Shown here: in pieces, positions 7,791 through 16,351 of the stretch | How the letters are laid out: every line of letters begins with the position of its first letter | How positions within the stretch are numbered: the first letter of the stretch is position 1 | NCBI GenBank assembly: GCA_030655755.1 | Contig: JAUSOQ010000028.1 | Span: forward strand, 1-64,000 | Length of the DNA stretch: 64,000 nt | From: Coriobacteriia bacterium | GTDB taxonomy: Bacteria; Actinomycetota; Coriobacteriia; Anaerosomatales; Anaerosomataceae | Reading direction: 5' to 3' | Notes under the pieces: model-generated | Databases searched by the model: none | Seen by the model: the letters and a program-made list of their open reading frames with translations, nothing else | What the model was told of the DNA's origin: nothing | Made by a program: the position numbers and the translations under genes

Positions 7791-8981
7791 CTAGCTGATG
7801 ACGCCGAGTTCCCGGCCGATCTTGGCGAACGTTTCCAGTACGAAGTCCATCTGCTCGTCGGTGTGTGACGCCATATAGCTCGTCCGCAACAGCGAACGGC
7901 CCGCAGGCACCGCCGGCGGGCGTACGGGGTTCACGAAGATGCCCTCGTCTAAGAGTCGTTTCCAGAATGCGAAGACGAGCATCTCCTTGCCGAGGATGAT
8001 CGGGATGACGGGGGTCTCGCTCGTGCCCAGGTCGAATCCGAGATCGCGATAGCTTTTCTGCATCCGGGTGGTGATCTCCCAGAGACGCTTACGATGCTGA
8101 GGCTCGTTCTCCATGACGTCGAGCGCGCCGAGGCAGGCGCCCACCGAAGCAGGGGCCATGGCCGCCGAGAAGATGAACGGCCGCGAGTTGTGTTTGATGA
8201 AGTCGATCACGTTGGCGTCGCCGGCGATGAAGCCGCCGAGTGAGGCGAAGCTCTTGGAGAACGTTCCCATGATGAGGTCGATGTCTTTGGTCACGCCGAA
8301 GTGTGCCGCGGTGCCTTCACCGCGCGGACCGAGTACGCCGCTCGCATGTGCGTCGTCCACCATGAGCCGGGCGCCGAACTCTCGGCAGACCTCGATCATC
8401 TCGGGCAGGGGGGCCACGTCGCCCTCCATGCTGAACACGCCGTCCACCACCACGAGAATGCCGCCGTGCTCGTTCGTGTCGAGCGAGGCCAGCGTCTTGC
8501 GCAGGCTTTCGAGGTTGTTGTGCTCGAAACGCGAGGTCTTGCCGTAGGAGAGCTTGCAGCCGTCGTAGATGCTCGCGTGGTCTTCCTTGTCGATGACGAT
8601 GTGGTCGTGGCGGCCGACGATGGCCGAGATCGTTCCGAGATTGGTCTGGAAGCCGGTCGAGAAGACGAGGGTGGACTCCATCCCAACGAACGAGGCGAGG
8701 CGCTGCTCGAGTTCCTCGTGGATGGCGAAGTTGCCGTTCAGGAGTCGAGAGCCGGTGCAGCTGGGTCCCCACTTCTCGAGCGCTTCGCGCGCCCGTTCGC
8801 GAACGTGGGGGTGCGTTGTCAGACCGAGGTAGTTGTTCGAGCCGAGCATGATGAGTTCGCGGTCGTCGATCAGTACCGTGGCGTCGGACTCTGACTCGAT
8901 GACTTGGAAGTAAGGGTAGTAGCCGGACGCCTTCGCGATGTCGGCGTCATCAAAGTCCCAGCACTTCTGGAAGACGTCCAT
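7791..8981 (-). CDS. spt: serine palmitoyltransferase-like alpha-oxoamine synthase
   Basis: The 396-residue PLP enzyme is of the alpha-oxoamine synthase family, which condenses an amino acid with an acyl thioester. PLP contacts are visible: the stacking His135 in DHASI, the aspartate-histidine pair in DDAHASG, and the Schiff-base lysine in GTFSKSFASLGGF (K243). The N-terminus with YPYFQVIES and GSNNYLGLTTHP, together with GTFSKS-ASLGGF, looks like Bacteroides-type serine palmitoyltransferases more than BioF or KBL; no tdh or bio genes adjoin. The ATG at 8981 follows GAGGGGAG and is preferred to the ATG at 8999. Together with the ceramide-synthase-like GNAT it suggests sphingoid base synthesis, which is inference. 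Confidence 0.7.
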   Translation of the reverse strand: MDVFQKCWDFDDADIAKASGYYPYFQVIESESDATVLIDDRELIMLGSNNYLGLTTHPHVRERAREALEKWGPSCTGSRLLNGNFAIHEELEQRLASFVGMESTLVFSTGFQTNLGTISAIVGRHDHIVIDKEDHASIYDGCKLSYGKTSRFEHNNLESLRKTLASLDTNEHGGILVVVDGVFSMEGDVAPLPEMIEVCREFGARLMVDDAHASGVLGPRGEGTAAHFGVTKDIDLIMGTFSKSFASLGGFIAGDANVIDFIKHNSRPFIFSAAMAPASVGACLGALDVMENEPQHRKRLWEITTRMQKSYRDLGFDLGTSETPVIPIILGKEMLVFAFWKRLLDEGIFVNPVRPPAVPAGRSLLRTSYMASHTDEQMDFVLETFAKIGRELGVIS

Positions 8982-9107
8982 CGGGCTCCCCTCGGACATG
9001 CGTGATTGCGTACCCTGTCATTCTAGCTGTTTCGTCCGCGCTCATGTTGCTTCCTGAATCTCACTTCCCAAGGCATCAGACGGCGCGTACTATGGGCCTA
9101 CAACCGA

Positions 9108-9230
9108 ACACGGGTCCTGGGTGCTCAACATCGTTGTTGAGAGAATAGGGAAGTCGGTGAGATTCCGACACGGACCCGCCACTGTGAAGAGGCGCGAGCG
9201 CCTCTGAGTCAGGAACCTGCCCAGGATCTG
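9108..9230 (+). ncRNA. cobalamin riboswitch (aptamer)
   Basis: The segment carries the conserved cobalamin elements in order: an initial GGGTCCTGGGTGC, an AGGGAAGTCGGTGAGATTCC core, the B12 box GCCACTGTGA (9178-9187), a variable GAGGCGC/GCGCCTC hairpin, and the closing GTCAGGAACCTGCCC. It precedes the cobalamin transporter genes. An intrinsic terminator downstream completes the switch. Confidence 0.93.
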
Positions 9231-9301
9231 CGATGCGGCCTTCGAGGTGGAGGCACGGTCGCTGCCTGCGTGCATGCGTTCCGGCAGACCGAGACACCTT
9301 G

Positions 9302-9329
9302 AAGACTCTCGCATCGGCGAGGGTCTTTT
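9302..9329 (+). terminator. expression-platform terminator of the cobalamin riboswitch
   Basis: AAGACTCTCGC and GCGAGGGTCTT form a near-perfect stem around a short loop, followed by TTTT. It lies between the aptamer and the start codon at 9393, so B12 binding should favour premature termination. Confidence 0.75.
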
Positions 9330-9392
9330 CGTGTTTCGGCCCGCGTTCGGCGGATCTGTCGGAAGTGTACGTACGGACACAGGAGGAATCGA

Positions 9393-10334
9393 ATGAAAGC
9401 ACGGATCGGAACAAGGGCTCGCATCACTGCCGGATTGCTGGCGGTCATGCTGCTCGCAACGGCGCTCACTGGATGCGGTGGCGCGCAAGACGACGCCGAG
9501 ATCGAGGCACCTAAGACAGCGACGTTCCCGGTAACGGTGACCGACGATGCCGGCCGAGAAGTGACGGTCGACGCCAGGCCTGAGCGCATCGTGTCGCTCG
9601 CGCCGGCGAACACGGAGATACTGTACGGTCTGGACGCGCTCGACCGCGTCGTCGGTGTCACCACCTACGATGACTACCCGCCCGAGGTAGCCACGCTCGA
9701 GAAGGTCGGTGACTTCGTCGGCCCCAACCTCGAAGCCATCGCAGCGCTCGAGCCCGACCTCGTACTGGTGACGACAGGCGTACAGGCCGACATCATCTCG
9801 CAGATCGAGGCGCTTGGCGCCACGGTCATCGCGGTCGACCCGCAGTCGCTCGATGCGCTCTATATCTCGATCGGTACGGTCGGCGCCGCCATCGGCGAGC
9901 CGGCGAAGGCCGACGAGGTCGTCTCGGAGATGAAGCGTGAACTGGCTGCGATCCAGGAGGCCATCGACGCCTCGCCGGTGCGCTGCTTCATCGAGATCGC
10001 ACAGGCCCCGCTCTTCACTGCAGGAACCGGCACGCTACTCAACGACCTCATCGAGCAGGCAGGTGGCGAGAACGTGGTCGTGCAGGAGGGTTACGTGGGC
10101 TACTCCGTGGAGCAGCTGCTGACTGATGACCCGGAGGTCTATCTGGCGACTCTCGGCTCCATGAGCGATCCGGCGGACCTCGCGCAGCGTCCCGGCTACG
10201 ATAATCTCTCGGCGGTCAAGAACGGTCGCGTGGCCGTGCTTGAGGACAACCTTGTGAGCCGTCCCGGTCCCCGCATCATCCAGGGCGTGCGTCAGATCGC
10301 CGAAGCGCTGCATCCGGAAGCGTTCGGGCAGTAG
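9393..10334 (+). CDS. btuF: cobalamin ABC transporter substrate-binding lipoprotein
   Basis: This 313-residue protein has a signal peptide and lipobox (ATALTGC, Cys28), then a BtuF/FecB-type periplasmic-binding fold: RIVSLAPANTEILYGL, VVGVTTYDDYP, LVLVTTGVQ and GRVAVLED segments. It should capture cobalamin or corrinoids outside the membrane and deliver them to the permease encoded next. The start follows CAGGAGGAA. Its leader carries the cobalamin riboswitch, which supports corrinoid rather than iron-siderophore specificity. Length is normal for the family. Confidence 0.88.
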   Translation: MKARIGTRARITAGLLAVMLLATALTGCGGAQDDAEIEAPKTATFPVTVTDDAGREVTVDARPERIVSLAPANTEILYGLDALDRVVGVTTYDDYPPEVATLEKVGDFVGPNLEAIAALEPDLVLVTTGVQADIISQIEALGATVIAVDPQSLDALYISIGTVGAAIGEPAKADEVVSEMKRELAAIQEAIDASPVRCFIEIAQAPLFTAGTGTLLNDLIEQAGGENVVVQEGYVGYSVEQLLTDDPEVYLATLGSMSDPADLAQRPGYDNLSAVKNGRVAVLEDNLVSRPGPRIIQGVRQIAEALHPEAFGQ

Positions 10335-10336
10335 CC

Positions 10337-11359
10337 GTGACGTCTGCACCCGGACCGGCGCGCCGGCGCCTCGCGATCGCGACCCTCGTGGTCGTGCTCC
10401 TTGTCGCGATGGTGCTCGCCGTCGGTCTGGGTGCGGTGCACATCGCTCCCGGTGAGGTGATCGGGGCGATCTCTCGCGGAGTATCAGGCGCGGACCTGAA
10501 CAAGGCAGACGCCGTCGTACTCACGCTTCGCTTGCCGAGGGTCGTCCTCGCGGCGCTCGTGGGAGCGGCGCTTGCGCTTGCGGGCGTGCTCTACCAGGCG
10601 CTGTTCAAGAACCCGTTGGCCGACCCCTACATCCTGGGCGTTTCCTCGGGGGCGGGTCTCGGTGCGACGATCGTGCTGGTGACCGTTGGTACCAGCTTTG
10701 CCAATCGTGCGTTCGGCGTGCCCGCGGGCGCGTTTGCAGGAGCGCTCGTCACCATTGCGCTCGTCGTCCGTCTCGCCTCGCGCGCCGGACGTGCGGACAC
10801 GACCTCGCTGCTGCTTGCGGGTGTGGCGATCTCCTACACGCTCGCGGCCGTCACGTCGTTTCTGCTCGTCGTGTTCCGCAGCTCGATGCACTCCGTCGTG
10901 TTCTGGATGATGGGTGGACTGACTGCCGCGTCCTGGCAGTATGTCGGCGTGGTCGCCGGCATGTTCGCCGCCGGCCTGGTGATTCCCACGTTCTACGCCC
11001 GCGAACTCAACATCATGCTCCTGGGTGATGAGCGCGCGGCGCAGCTTGGCGTCAACGTCGAGCGCTTCAAGCTGCTCGTCCTCGCTTCGGCGTCGTTGGT
11101 GGTCGCTGCAGCGGTCTCGGTCTCCGGACTCATCGGTTTCGTGGGCCTGATGACGCCGCACATGGCGCGTCTCGTGCTCGGACCGGACCATCGACTCCTC
11201 CTGCCGGCTTCGACGCTCGCGGGCGCCATCGTGATGGTGCTCGCCGACCTCGCAGCGCGTACCGTGCTTGCACCGGTCGAGATCCCGGTCGGCATCGTGA
11301 CGGCGGTGCTCGGCGGGCCGTTCTTCGTGTGGCTGCTCGTCCGCAAGGAGCGCCGATGA
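10337..11359 (+). CDS. btuC: cobalamin ABC transporter permease
   Basis: This is a FecCD/BtuC family permease of 340 residues with about ten membrane helices. Typical strings are visible: LRLPRVVLAALVGAALALAG near the N-terminus, NPLADPYILGVSSGAG, and GLIGFVGLMTPHMARLVLGPDH, the loop that contacts the ATPase. The GTG start lies two bases after the btuF stop and the gene overlaps the next by four bases. It moves the B12 ligand across the membrane together with the binding protein and ATPase. Confidence 0.9.
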   Translation: MTSAPGPARRRLAIATLVVVLLVAMVLAVGLGAVHIAPGEVIGAISRGVSGADLNKADAVVLTLRLPRVVLAALVGAALALAGVLYQALFKNPLADPYILGVSSGAGLGATIVLVTVGTSFANRAFGVPAGAFAGALVTIALVVRLASRAGRADTTSLLLAGVAISYTLAAVTSFLLVVFRSSMHSVVFWMMGGLTAASWQYVGVVAGMFAAGLVIPTFYARELNIMLLGDERAAQLGVNVERFKLLVLASASLVVAAAVSVSGLIGFVGLMTPHMARLVLGPDHRLLLPASTLAGAIVMVLADLAARTVLAPVEIPVGIVTAVLGGPFFVWLLVRKERR

Positions 11360-12630
11360 GTACTCCTCAGGCGCCGCTTCTTGCTTTCTCCTCGGCCACC
11401 GTCGGGTACGGTAGTGTCGCTATCGTGCGCGAGGTCGAACTCGAGGTCTCGGCGGGCGCCTTCGTCGGTCTGGTGGGTCCCAACGGCGCTGGCAAGTCGA
11501 CGCTGCTGCGTTCGGTGACGGGTGCGGCAGAGGTCCTCTCAGGAGCCATCACGCTCGGCGGGGGATCGATCGTTCGCATGTCGCCCAAGCAGCGCGCGCG
11601 GATCGTCGGTGTCGTGCCGCAGACGCTTCCCGTGGCGTTCGCGTTCGACGGACGCGCATTCGTCGAGATGGGACGGCACCCGTGGCTCGGGAGGCTGCAG
11701 GACCTTTCGGCCGAGGACGCCGCCATCGTCGACGAGGTGATGGAGCTCACCGACACATCCAGGCTCGCACGCGAGCGCGTGGACACGCTCTCGGGTGGCG
11801 ATCTGCAGCGTCTGACGGTCGCCCAGGCGCTCGCGCAGCGGCCGCGCGTCCTGCTGCTCGACGAACCGACGAGCCACCTCGACCTGAACCATCGCCTCCA
11901 GGTACTCGATCTGGTGCGGAGACTTGCCGATGAGGGCATGGCGGTCCTCGGTGTCTTCCACGACCTCGATATCGCCGCCCGTTACAGCGATCACATCGCC
12001 GTTGTGGCCGACGGGTCTATGGCGCCCGCCCAAACACCGGAACGTGCTCTGAGCGCCGCAGTGATCGAGTCCGTTTTCGGCGTGAAGGCTGTCGTCCGAA
12101 CCGACCCCGTCACCGGGACGCTCGCCATAACGCCGGTCGTGCGCCGTGCGGACATCGAGCGTCCCACGCGGGGTCGTGTGGGAGTCGTCTGCGGCTCGGG
12201 AGCCGGTGCCGCGCTCATGCGCAAGCTCGCGCTGGCCAGCGTCTCGGTCGCATGTGGTGCGCTCAACCGCGGCGATGTCGACCAGGCGGTCGCCGAGGCG
12301 CTCGATGCCGACCACGTCGATCTGCCCGCGTTCGGTGAGATGACCGCTGCGGCCGAGGAAGTGGTGCGTCAGGAGTACGCCGCATGCGCGTGTGTCATCG
12401 TCGCACCCACACCCTTCGGCCGTGCGAACGTCGGTAATCTTCGCGCAGCGGTGAGGTGCGGCGCTCCGCTCGTACTTGTGGGCGAGATGACCGCCGAACG
12501 AGACTTCTCGGGCGGTGAGGCGACCAGTCTATGGGGCGAGGTCGTCAAAGCGGGTGCGCTCGGGGTACGTACCGATGAGGAGGCGCTGGACACTGCGCTG
12601 GGATTCATTCGTGACGGAGCCGAGGAGTGA
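11356..12630 (+). CDS. btuD: cobalamin ABC transporter ATPase with C-terminal extension
   Basis: The N-terminal half (residues 1-250) is an ABC ATPase: Walker A GPNGAGKST, signature TLSGGDLQR, Walker B LLLDEPTSHLD and the H-loop histidine in VFHD. The remaining 170 residues form a separate domain beginning at VGVVCGSGAGAALMRKLAL, with PTPFGRANVGNL and LVLVGEMTAERDFSGG, which looks like a nucleotide-binding alpha/beta fold. Similar tails occur on some corrinoid or iron-complex ATPases; their role is not known to me. The ATG at 11356 overlaps the btuC stop (ATGA). It powers B12 uptake. Confidence 0.85.
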   Translation: MSTPQAPLLAFSSATVGYGSVAIVREVELEVSAGAFVGLVGPNGAGKSTLLRSVTGAAEVLSGAITLGGGSIVRMSPKQRARIVGVVPQTLPVAFAFDGRAFVEMGRHPWLGRLQDLSAEDAAIVDEVMELTDTSRLARERVDTLSGGDLQRLTVAQALAQRPRVLLLDEPTSHLDLNHRLQVLDLVRRLADEGMAVLGVFHDLDIAARYSDHIAVVADGSMAPAQTPERALSAAVIESVFGVKAVVRTDPVTGTLAITPVVRRADIERPTRGRVGVVCGSGAGAALMRKLALASVSVACGALNRGDVDQAVAEALDADHVDLPAFGEMTAAAEEVVRQEYAACACVIVAPTPFGRANVGNLRAAVRCGAPLVLVGEMTAERDFSGGEATSLWGEVVKAGALGVRTDEEALDTALGFIRDGAEE

Positions 12631-12632
12631 AC

Positions 12633-13166
12633 ATGACAGGACAAGGACGGGTCGGTCGCGTTCAGGTCTACACGGGCGAGGGCAAAGGCAAGACGACCGC
12701 AGGCGTGGGTCTTTGCGTGCGCGCCGTTGGCGCCGGCTTACGCGTGTTCTTCGTGCAGTTCGTGAAAGGCGGGCGTCGCAGCAGCGAGCTCGACGTCTTA
12801 GAGCGTGCCGGTATAGAGGTCGTTCGTCCGGCGCGTGCATGGACCGGGCTTCTCGGCCCGGGTCCGACCGATGAGGACTATCGCTCGGTGGCCGAGGCCT
12901 GGGAGGTCTCTGAGGCGGCGATCGCCAGTGGTGAGTACGACGTCGTCATGCTTGATGAGATCAATGTCGCACTTGCCCATGAGCTTCTCCAGCTGCCGCC
13001 GGTCCTTAAGGCCCTGCAGTCCAGGCCGTTGCACGTAGAAGTGGTGCTGACGGGCCGAGGGGCGCCCGAGGGTCTTGCGGAGGTCGCCGATCTGGTCACG
13101 GAGATGGTTCCTCGCAAGCACTACTACGACGCTGGCGTGAACGCTCGTCTCGGCATCGAGTTCTAG
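12633..13166 (+). CDS. cobA: cob(I)alamin adenosyltransferase, CobA/BtuR type
   Basis: This enzyme attaches the 5'-deoxyadenosyl group to the corrinoid, making coenzyme B12. Walker A-type GEGKGKTTAGVG near the N-terminus, the VFFVQFVKGG strand, VVMLDEIN, and the closing DLVTEMVPRKHYYDAGVNARLGIEF are characteristic of the BtuR/CobO/CobP family; length (177 residues) is typical. The ATG at 12633 follows GAGGAG, two bases after the btuD stop. Transport and adenosylation are therefore in one riboswitch-controlled operon. The 3' end overlaps the convergent MBL gene by four bases. Confidence 0.92.
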   Translation: MTGQGRVGRVQVYTGEGKGKTTAGVGLCVRAVGAGLRVFFVQFVKGGRRSSELDVLERAGIEVVRPARAWTGLLGPGPTDEDYRSVAEAWEVSEAAIASGEYDVVMLDEINVALAHELLQLPPVLKALQSRPLHVEVVLTGRGAPEGLAEVADLVTEMVPRKHYYDAGVNARLGIEF

Positions 13167-13966
13167 GCCGAGCAGATCACCGTGGTGTGCTGCGATGCGA
13201 TCATGACCTCGATGTCCGCTCCGAGTCTGTCGACGCAACATCCCAGTGTGCGTCTCACGATCTGGGGACTGTTGTTCTGTTCCGAAAGATGCAGAGCGCA
13301 CACGCTGCTCACACCGCCTGCGATGAGGCGCTCAAGGACCGACGCCGCATCGTCGTTGGACAGGTGACCGGTGCGCGAGAGGATCCGCTCCTTCAAGAAG
13401 CGAGGGTAGGACCCCGTGCGCAGCATGCCTACATCGTGGTTGGCCTCTAGGCCGACGATGGTGCAGCTCTCCAAGACTTCCAACGCCTCGGCAGGTACAT
13501 GACCTGTGTCGCTGGCCAGGCCGAAGCGGACACCCCTGGCATCCTCGAAGACGTAGCCCACAGGCTCCATCGCGTCGTGGCTCGTGCGAAAGGCGCGGAT
13601 ACGCAGGCCGCCGATCGTGAAATCGCAGTCTGGTCGGACGCGTTCCATGACCGCTACGGCTGCCAGATGTCTCGAGCCGTTGATGGTGCCTTCTGTAGCA
13701 AGCACCGGCACATCAAGCTGCTTCGCAAGGACCCGTACACCGGCGACGTGGTCGGAGTGTTCGTGTGTGAGCAGGATGGCACGTATGCGGCTCTCGTCGA
13801 TCGCTGCCTCGGCCAGCCGCCGTCTTGTCTCCCGAGCGGAGAGTCCGGCGTCCACCAAGACGACGTCATCTGCCGAGCAGACCGCGAGAGTGTTGCCGCG
13901 AGAGCCCGATGCCAGGAACGCGACGCGCAACCCGGCATCGGCGTGGGAATGTGGCGATGAAGTCAT
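13163..13966 (-). CDS. MBL-fold metallo-hydrolase, YycJ/WalJ type
   Basis: The 267-residue protein starts with a strand LRVAFLASGSRGNT, followed by the metal-binding motif THEHSDH (near residue 67) and further ligands in FRTSHDAMEP, LASDTGH and LHLSEQNN. This pattern matches the YycJ/WalJ subfamily of DNA-acting metallo-beta-lactamase proteins, cytosolic 5'-exonucleases linked to cell-wall or mismatch repair in Firmicutes. No walRK genes are nearby. The gene is monocistronic and tail-to-tail with cobA. Confidence 0.8.
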   Translation of the reverse strand: MTSSPHSHADAGLRVAFLASGSRGNTLAVCSADDVVLVDAGLSARETRRRLAEAAIDESRIRAILLTHEHSDHVAGVRVLAKQLDVPVLATEGTINGSRHLAAVAVMERVRPDCDFTIGGLRIRAFRTSHDAMEPVGYVFEDARGVRFGLASDTGHVPAEALEVLESCTIVGLEANHDVGMLRTGSYPRFLKERILSRTGHLSNDDAASVLERLIAGGVSSVCALHLSEQNNSPQIVRRTLGCCVDRLGADIEVMIASQHTTVICSA

Positions 13967-14036
13967 GAGCGCATTGTAACGCCGTGCGGCGGGTGGGCAT
14001 AATCAACTGTGTGGTTCCCCTATGAAGGAGACATCG

Positions 14037-14396
14037 ATGACGGCAGACCGCTGGTCACTCAGGAACATCTACCTGTACCTCGTTTGTCTTATCACGCTCA
14101 TCATGGTGATTGTCGCTGCGGTCGGGTTCGTGCGTGGCATCGTCGAATTCGCATATCCGGATTCGTATCAATATGGCATGCGACCGCTTGACGAGAAAGG
14201 TGAGCCTGCTATGACCGACGAGGAGTGGGAGCGGGAGATGGAGGCGCAGGAGCGTTCTTCACGCCGCTACGCGGTACTCAGTCTCGTCGGCAACGGAGCG
14301 ATGCTGTTCATTGCCGGGCCGCTGTACGTCTACCACTGGCGCAAGATCGAAGTCGAGCATGGTGACCCGGTACCGAGCGGCACCGCAGGCGCCTGA
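14037..14396 (+). CDS. small two-helix membrane protein, unknown function
   Basis: The 119-residue product has an N-terminal membrane helix (IYLYLVCLITLIMVIVAAVGF), an acidic cytosolic or external middle (MTDEEWEREMEAQE) and a second helix (YAVLSLVGNGAMLFIAGPLYV). It resembles DUF5671-like small membrane proteins, but weakly. The ATG at 14037 follows AAGGAG with good spacing, so the upstream ATG at 14022 is rejected. It precedes the glutaredoxin gene by 44 bases. Confidence 0.65.
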   Translation: MTADRWSLRNIYLYLVCLITLIMVIVAAVGFVRGIVEFAYPDSYQYGMRPLDEKGEPAMTDEEWEREMEAQERSSRRYAVLSLVGNGAMLFIAGPLYVYHWRKIEVEHGDPVPSGTAGA

Positions 14397-14440
14397 GCAT
14401 CGCAGTCAGCGTTTTGCCGCGTATCGTGAGGAGACTTCGC

Positions 14441-14686
14441 ATGGCTGTTAAGCTGTACGCCCTTTCCACGTGTCCGTACTGCCGGATGACGCGCAAGTAC
14501 CTCGAGGACAACGAGGTCGTGTTCGATCTGGCCGAGGTCGATCTGCTCGAAGGTCAGGAACGGGCAGACACGATCGCGGAGGTGAAAGCACTCTCAGGCG
14601 GTACATCGTTTCCTGTGGTCGTCATCGATGGGGAAGTGGTCGTCGGCTTCAATAAGAAGAAGATCAAGGAGCTGCTCGTCCTATGA
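14441..14686 (+). CDS. glutaredoxin-like protein
   Basis: This is an 81-residue thioredoxin-fold protein with the active site CPYC (STCPYCRMTRKYL), the cis-proline segment TSFPVVVIDGEVVVGF and the expected length of a glutaredoxin or NrdH-like protein. It overlaps the next gene (ferredoxin-thioredoxin reductase/Rieske fusion) by four bases, so the two products are probably made together and may exchange electrons. The start follows GAGGAG. Confidence 0.85.
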   Translation: MAVKLYALSTCPYCRMTRKYLEDNEVVFDLAEVDLLEGQERADTIAEVKALSGGTSFPVVVIDGEVVVGFNKKKIKELLVL

Positions 14687-15360
14687 GTGGCAAAACCGAT
14701 CGCCTGGTCCGCCAACGCTTCGCACCGGGAACCACCACTGAAGACCTCAAGGCGTACATGGCGCCGTTCGTGGCTACGCTCGGTTACAAGTTCAACACCG
14801 AAGACGAGTTCGTTGACGAGGTGCTCGCTTCCGAGCTCGAGATCATGGAGAAGACCGGTGACGTGTTCTGCCCGTGCAGGATCAGGACCGGCGACCCCAA
14901 AGAAGACGCGAAGATCGTCTGTCCGTGTATCCCGTTCTACCTCGAGCAGTTCGCCGCGATGCGTAAGTGCTGGTGCGGCCTGTTCATCCGCACGGATGTA
15001 GAGGATGGCGCGGAGCTTATCGGTGTGATCGAAGAACCTGAGGACGGCGTGCCCGTTGACGTGCCGGTCTGTCGCGTAGAGGATCTGGCCGATGGGCAGG
15101 TACGTCACATCAAGATCGGCAAGCGCGATATCGCGCTCGTTCGGGTGGGCGAGGAGTACTTCGCGCTCTCCAACCTATGTCGCCATGCGTACGGGCCACT
15201 TTCCGACGGTGTCCTCGATGGCTGCTACCTGATGTGTCCCTGGCATGGCTGGCGCTATGACGTGCGAGACGGCAGTACCGATCATCCTGATGCGGACGTG
15301 CGGACGTACGAGGTCGTGATGCGTGACGGTCTGGTCATGGTGGTGGTGACGTTACACTAG
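14683..15360 (+). CDS. ferredoxin-thioredoxin reductase catalytic subunit fused to a Rieske domain
   Basis: The 225-residue protein has two parts. Residues 1-110 carry the FTR cysteine set: CPC at 63-65, CPC at 80-82 and CWC at 96-98, within DVFCPCRIR, IVCPCIPF and RKCWCGLF. In FTR these bind a [4Fe-4S] cluster and form the redox-active disulfide. Residues 128-225 are a Rieske-type [2Fe-2S] domain with C-x-H at 166-168 (CRHAYGPL) and C-x2-H at 185-188 (CPWHGW). A fused Rieske could feed electrons to the FTR centre, which then reduces the neighbouring glutaredoxin. That route is inference. No separate variable FTR chain is seen. Confidence 0.82.
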   Translation: MSGKTDRLVRQRFAPGTTTEDLKAYMAPFVATLGYKFNTEDEFVDEVLASELEIMEKTGDVFCPCRIRTGDPKEDAKIVCPCIPFYLEQFAAMRKCWCGLFIRTDVEDGAELIGVIEEPEDGVPVDVPVCRVEDLADGQVRHIKIGKRDIALVRVGEEYFALSNLCRHAYGPLSDGVLDGCYLMCPWHGWRYDVRDGSTDHPDADVRTYEVVMRDGLVMVVVTLH

Positions 15361-15374
15361 GATCACGAAACGAA

Positions 15375-15400
15375 AGAGAGGCGCCCAGGGGCGCCTCTCT
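15375..15400. terminator. bidirectional terminator between converging genes
   Basis: AGAGAGGCGCC (15375-15385) and its exact complement (15390-15400) form an 11-bp stem with a four-base loop, between the FTR-Rieske gene and the SPFH gene. AAA precedes it and TTGT follows it. Confidence 0.75.
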
Positions 15401-15423
15401 TGTCTACACGATAGGCCTACGTT

Positions 15424-16350
15424 CTACTCGGCGGTCTTCTCCTTGAACAGTTCGGCGATACCGCCGATGCTGCCCATGATCCCGCTGACTTCCATCGGAA
15501 GGAACACCTTGTTTGCGGGGCCGTCGGCGATCGCCTTGAGGGCCTCGAGATAGCGGATCGCGATGAGGTCGTTGGTGGGCTCGCCCTTGTGGATGGCGCC
15601 GAAGACCGACTTGATGGCGAGCGCTTCACCTTCAGCGAGTGCGATCTTCTGGAACTTCTCGGCCTCGGCGACGTCTTTGATGGCCTGCGCCTTACCCTCG
15701 GCTTCAAGGATTGCGGCGCCCTTCGAGCCTTCTGCTCTCGTGATGGCCGCCTGCTTGTCGCCGTCGGCTTCAAGGATCAGTGCGCGACGGGTGCGCTCGG
15801 CCTTCATCTGGCGGTGCATGGCCTCGGTGACGTCGCTCGGCGGCTCGATACGCTGCAGCTCGACGCGTACGACACGCACGCCCCACTTGTCGGTCGCGTC
15901 ATCGAGGATCTGACGAAGCGCCGCGTTGATCTTCTCGCGCGACGTCAGTGACTCGTCGAGTTGCATCTCGCCGATGACGTTGCGCAGGTTCGTCTGCGCC
16001 AGCTTGGTGGCGGCGACGTAGAAATTGGCCACGTTGTAGACGAGTTTGACCGGGTCGGTCGCTTCGTAATAGACCACAGCGTCGACAGTGACGACGACAT
16101 TGTCTTTGGTGATGACTTCCTGCGGGGGGACGTCGACGACGTTCTCACGCATGTCCACCTTCGTCAGCTTGTCGATGACGGGGATGATGATCGTCAATCC
16201 GGAATCGACCGTGCGCTGATACTTGCCGAGACGCTCGACGAGGCCCTTCTCGTATGGTCGCACGATGCGAATGCCGGCCACGGCGTAGAAGAACACCACG
16301 AAGAGCACCACAGCGCCGAACAGGACCGCGAACGTTGCTCCAGTCGTCAT
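15424..16350 (-). CDS. SPFH/band 7 membrane protein (stomatin/QmcA-like)
   Basis: The 308-residue protein has an N-terminal membrane helix ([18 protein letters not shown]), the SPFH domain beginning [19 protein letters not shown], and a long Ala/Glu-rich coiled coil with the typical [25 protein letters not shown] pattern (only partly repeated here). Such proteins form large membrane-associated oligomers. The NfeD-like gene lies immediately upstream with a one-base gap, which is the usual stomatin-NfeD operon. Confidence 0.88.
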   Translation of the reverse strand: MTTGATFAVLFGAVVLFVVFFYAVAGIRIVRPYEKGLVERLGKYQRTVDSGLTIIIPVIDKLTKVDMRENVVDVPPQEVITKDNVVVTVDAVVYYEATDPVKLVYNVANFYVAATKLAQTNLRNVIGEMQLDESLTSREKINAALRQILDDATDKWGVRVVRVELQRIEPPSDVTEAMHRQMKAERTRRALILEADGDKQAAITRAEGSKGAAILEAEGKAQAIKDVAEAEKFQKIALAEGEALAIKSVFGAIHKGEPTNDLIAIRYLEALKAIADGPANKVFLPMEVSGIMGSIGGIAELFKEKTAE

Positions 16351-16351
16351 G

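Noticed and set aside
7791-8981. Threonine-linked KBL or biotin BioF as the identity of the PLP enzyme
   Set aside because: No tdh or bio genes adjoin and the N-terminal and active-site strings are closer to serine palmitoyltransferase; kept only as an alternative.
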